NCBI GenBank assembly: GCA_021298315.1
Contig: JAJTFC010000001.1
Span: 35,845-99,844, forward strand
Length of the DNA stretch: 64,000 nucleotides
Direction: 5' to 3'
Source of the DNA: Planctomycetaceae bacterium
Lineage (GTDB): Bacteria; Planctomycetota; Planctomycetia; Pirellulales; Pirellulaceae
The notes under the pieces are model-generated. The model saw only the letters and a list, made by a program, of their open reading frames with translations. It made no database searches and had not been told where the DNA came from. Of the stretch, positions 62,766 through 64,000 are shown piece by piece. Each line of letters starts with the position of its first letter. Positions within the stretch are counted from its first letter, which is position 1. The position numbers and the translations under genes were made by a program.

Positions 62766-63782
62766 ATGACACATCCATTATCGAGCTTTGGTCAGTTCCC
62801 TGGAACGCGGTTGCGACGCATGCGGCGCTGGGACTGGATCCGAGGAATGGTGCAAGAAACCCAGCTTTCGGCCTCCAATCTGATCTGGCCGATCTTTGTC
62901 ATCGAGGGCACTGGTCGCACCGAGCCTATCGCGACGATGCCGGGCGTTGAGCGAATGAGCATCGATCTTGCAACCATCGCCGCCCAGCGGGCAGTAGAAC
63001 TGGGAATCGGTGCCATTGCGATCTTCCCCGTCACGCCGGCTTCTAAAAAGACCGAGCGTGGAGACGAAGCCCTCGTCTCGGAGAACCTTATCTGCACGGC
63101 CACCCGCGCTATCCGGGAAAAGTGCCAAGACAAACTCGGAATCGTTTGCGATGTGGCTCTGGACCCTTACACGACCCACGGACACGATGGGATCATGATC
63201 GACAATACCATCGTCAATGACCTGACTGTCGAGGTGCTTTGCAAACAAGCGGTACTACAGGCCCAAGCCGGCGCGAGTGTGATTGCTCCGTCGGATATGA
63301 TGGATGGACGCGTTGGCGCCATTCGAACCGCACTCGATCAAGCGGGATTCGAGCACGTGATCTTGATGAGTTATGCCGCTAAGTATGCATCGGCCTTCTA
63401 CGGACCTTTTCGAGATGCCGTCGGCTCTGCAAAGAATTTAGGCGGTGCTTCTAAGAAAACCTACCAAATGGATCCGGCCAATACCGACGAAGCGATCCGC
63501 GAGGTTGCTCTCGATATCCAAGAAGGTGCCGACATCGTGATGGTAAAACCAGGAATGCCCTACCTGGATATCGTTCGACGCTTGCACGATAGCTTCTCGA
63601 TTCCGATCGCGGTCTACCAAGTCTCCGGCGAGTATGCCATGTTGCGCTTTGCAGCTCAGGCCTCGGCCCTTAGCGAGGAGGCTTGTGTTCTCGAGAGCAT
63701 GCTCGCGTTTCGCCGTGCAGGTGCCGACGCAATCTTGACCTACTTCGCTCCTCGGGTCGCTGAGTGGTTAGCCAAAGAATAA
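62766..63782 (+). CDS. hemB: Delta-aminolevulinic acid dehydratase (porphobilinogen synthase)
   Basis: 338 residues; joins two 5-aminolevulinate molecules into porphobilinogen in haem synthesis. The two active-site lysines are in LMSYAAKYASAFYGPFRDA and DIVMVKPGMPYLD. The metal site reads DVALDPYTTHGHDG, without the three cysteines of the zinc type, so it should be the Asp-rich magnesium-type enzyme. AGGTGG lies nine bases before ATG 62766. The pathway link with the dihaem cytochrome c cluster nearby is functional rather than operonic, as the genes are on opposite strands. Confidence 0.97.
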   Translation: MTHPLSSFGQFPGTRLRRMRRWDWIRGMVQETQLSASNLIWPIFVIEGTGRTEPIATMPGVERMSIDLATIAAQRAVELGIGAIAIFPVTPASKKTERGDEALVSENLICTATRAIREKCQDKLGIVCDVALDPYTTHGHDGIMIDNTIVNDLTVEVLCKQAVLQAQAGASVIAPSDMMDGRVGAIRTALDQAGFEHVILMSYAAKYASAFYGPFRDAVGSAKNLGGASKKTYQMDPANTDEAIREVALDIQEGADIVMVKPGMPYLDIVRRLHDSFSIPIAVYQVSGEYAMLRFAAQASALSEEACVLESMLAFRRAGADAILTYFAPRVAEWLAKE

Positions 63783-63813
63783 CTCGCTGATTCGTGTTGG
63801 GATTGGTTGCTGC

Positions 63814-63990
<177 letters not shown>

Positions 63991-64000
63991 CATTAATTTC

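Overview
The window looks like a chromosomal segment of a planctomycete, most likely a Pirellulaceae-type lineage. This rests on family content, not a database search. The segment carries a PSCyt1/DUF1549/DUF1553 cytochrome paired with a DUF1501 Tat protein, a DUF1080 protein, a DUF4159-MoxR-DUF58-BatA operon, a formaldehyde-activating-enzyme homologue, a giant secretin-N-domain protein, a planctomycete-style ECF sigma factor, many GTG/TTG starts and many genes without a clear Shine-Dalgarno. I saw no insertion sequence, prophage, CRISPR array, rRNA or tRNA.

Layout. 1-5.4 kb: the end of an unknown membrane protein, ribonuclease Y, a small membrane ORF, threonine aldolase and transaldolase, the last closed by a good intrinsic terminator. 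5.5-12.3 kb: a 1,892-residue exported protein made of about 22 secretin-N-like repeats, converging on an MnmE-like GTPase that lacks the catalytic C-terminus. 12.4-17.4 kb: a ribbon-helix-helix/SPFH pair, a TerB-like protein, a planctomycete hypothetical and a double-FHA membrane protein. 17.8-19.6 kb: a two-gene exopolysaccharide operon (sugar transferase and polysaccharide deacetylase); the second gene appears to start at ATT.

19.5-31.5 kb: a seven-gene minus-strand operon, DUF4159, MoxR ATPase, DUF58, BatA-like VWA, a huge Gln/Glu-rich coiled-coil membrane protein, a second VWA membrane protein and a caspase/legumain-like (clan CD) protein. The 4-bp ATGA overlaps and Shine-Dalgarno sites inside upstream genes suggest translational coupling. 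This envelope-associated chaperone/peptidase-like set is the best candidate here for an incompletely described system.

31.8-42.5 kb: the PSCyt1/DUF1501 pair, a 95-bp tandem repeat, a PAP2 phosphatase, xylulokinase, an orphan solute-binding lipoprotein with a TPR protein, and an Fae homologue in which the catalytic histidine appears to be replaced. 42.9-53.2 kb: an EccC/FtsK-like tandem ATPase, a DUF6263-like exported protein, an amidohydrolase coupled to an M20 peptidase, prolyl oligopeptidase and an RluA-family pseudouridine synthase. 53.2-64 kb: a dispersed repeat patch, valyl-tRNA synthetase with an inserted zinc ribbon, a DegT aminotransferase, a respiratory-assembly-like cluster (Sco1, ABC-2 permease, ECF sigma, dihaem cytochrome c), a DUF1080 protein, hemB and a hexanucleotide microsatellite at the right edge.
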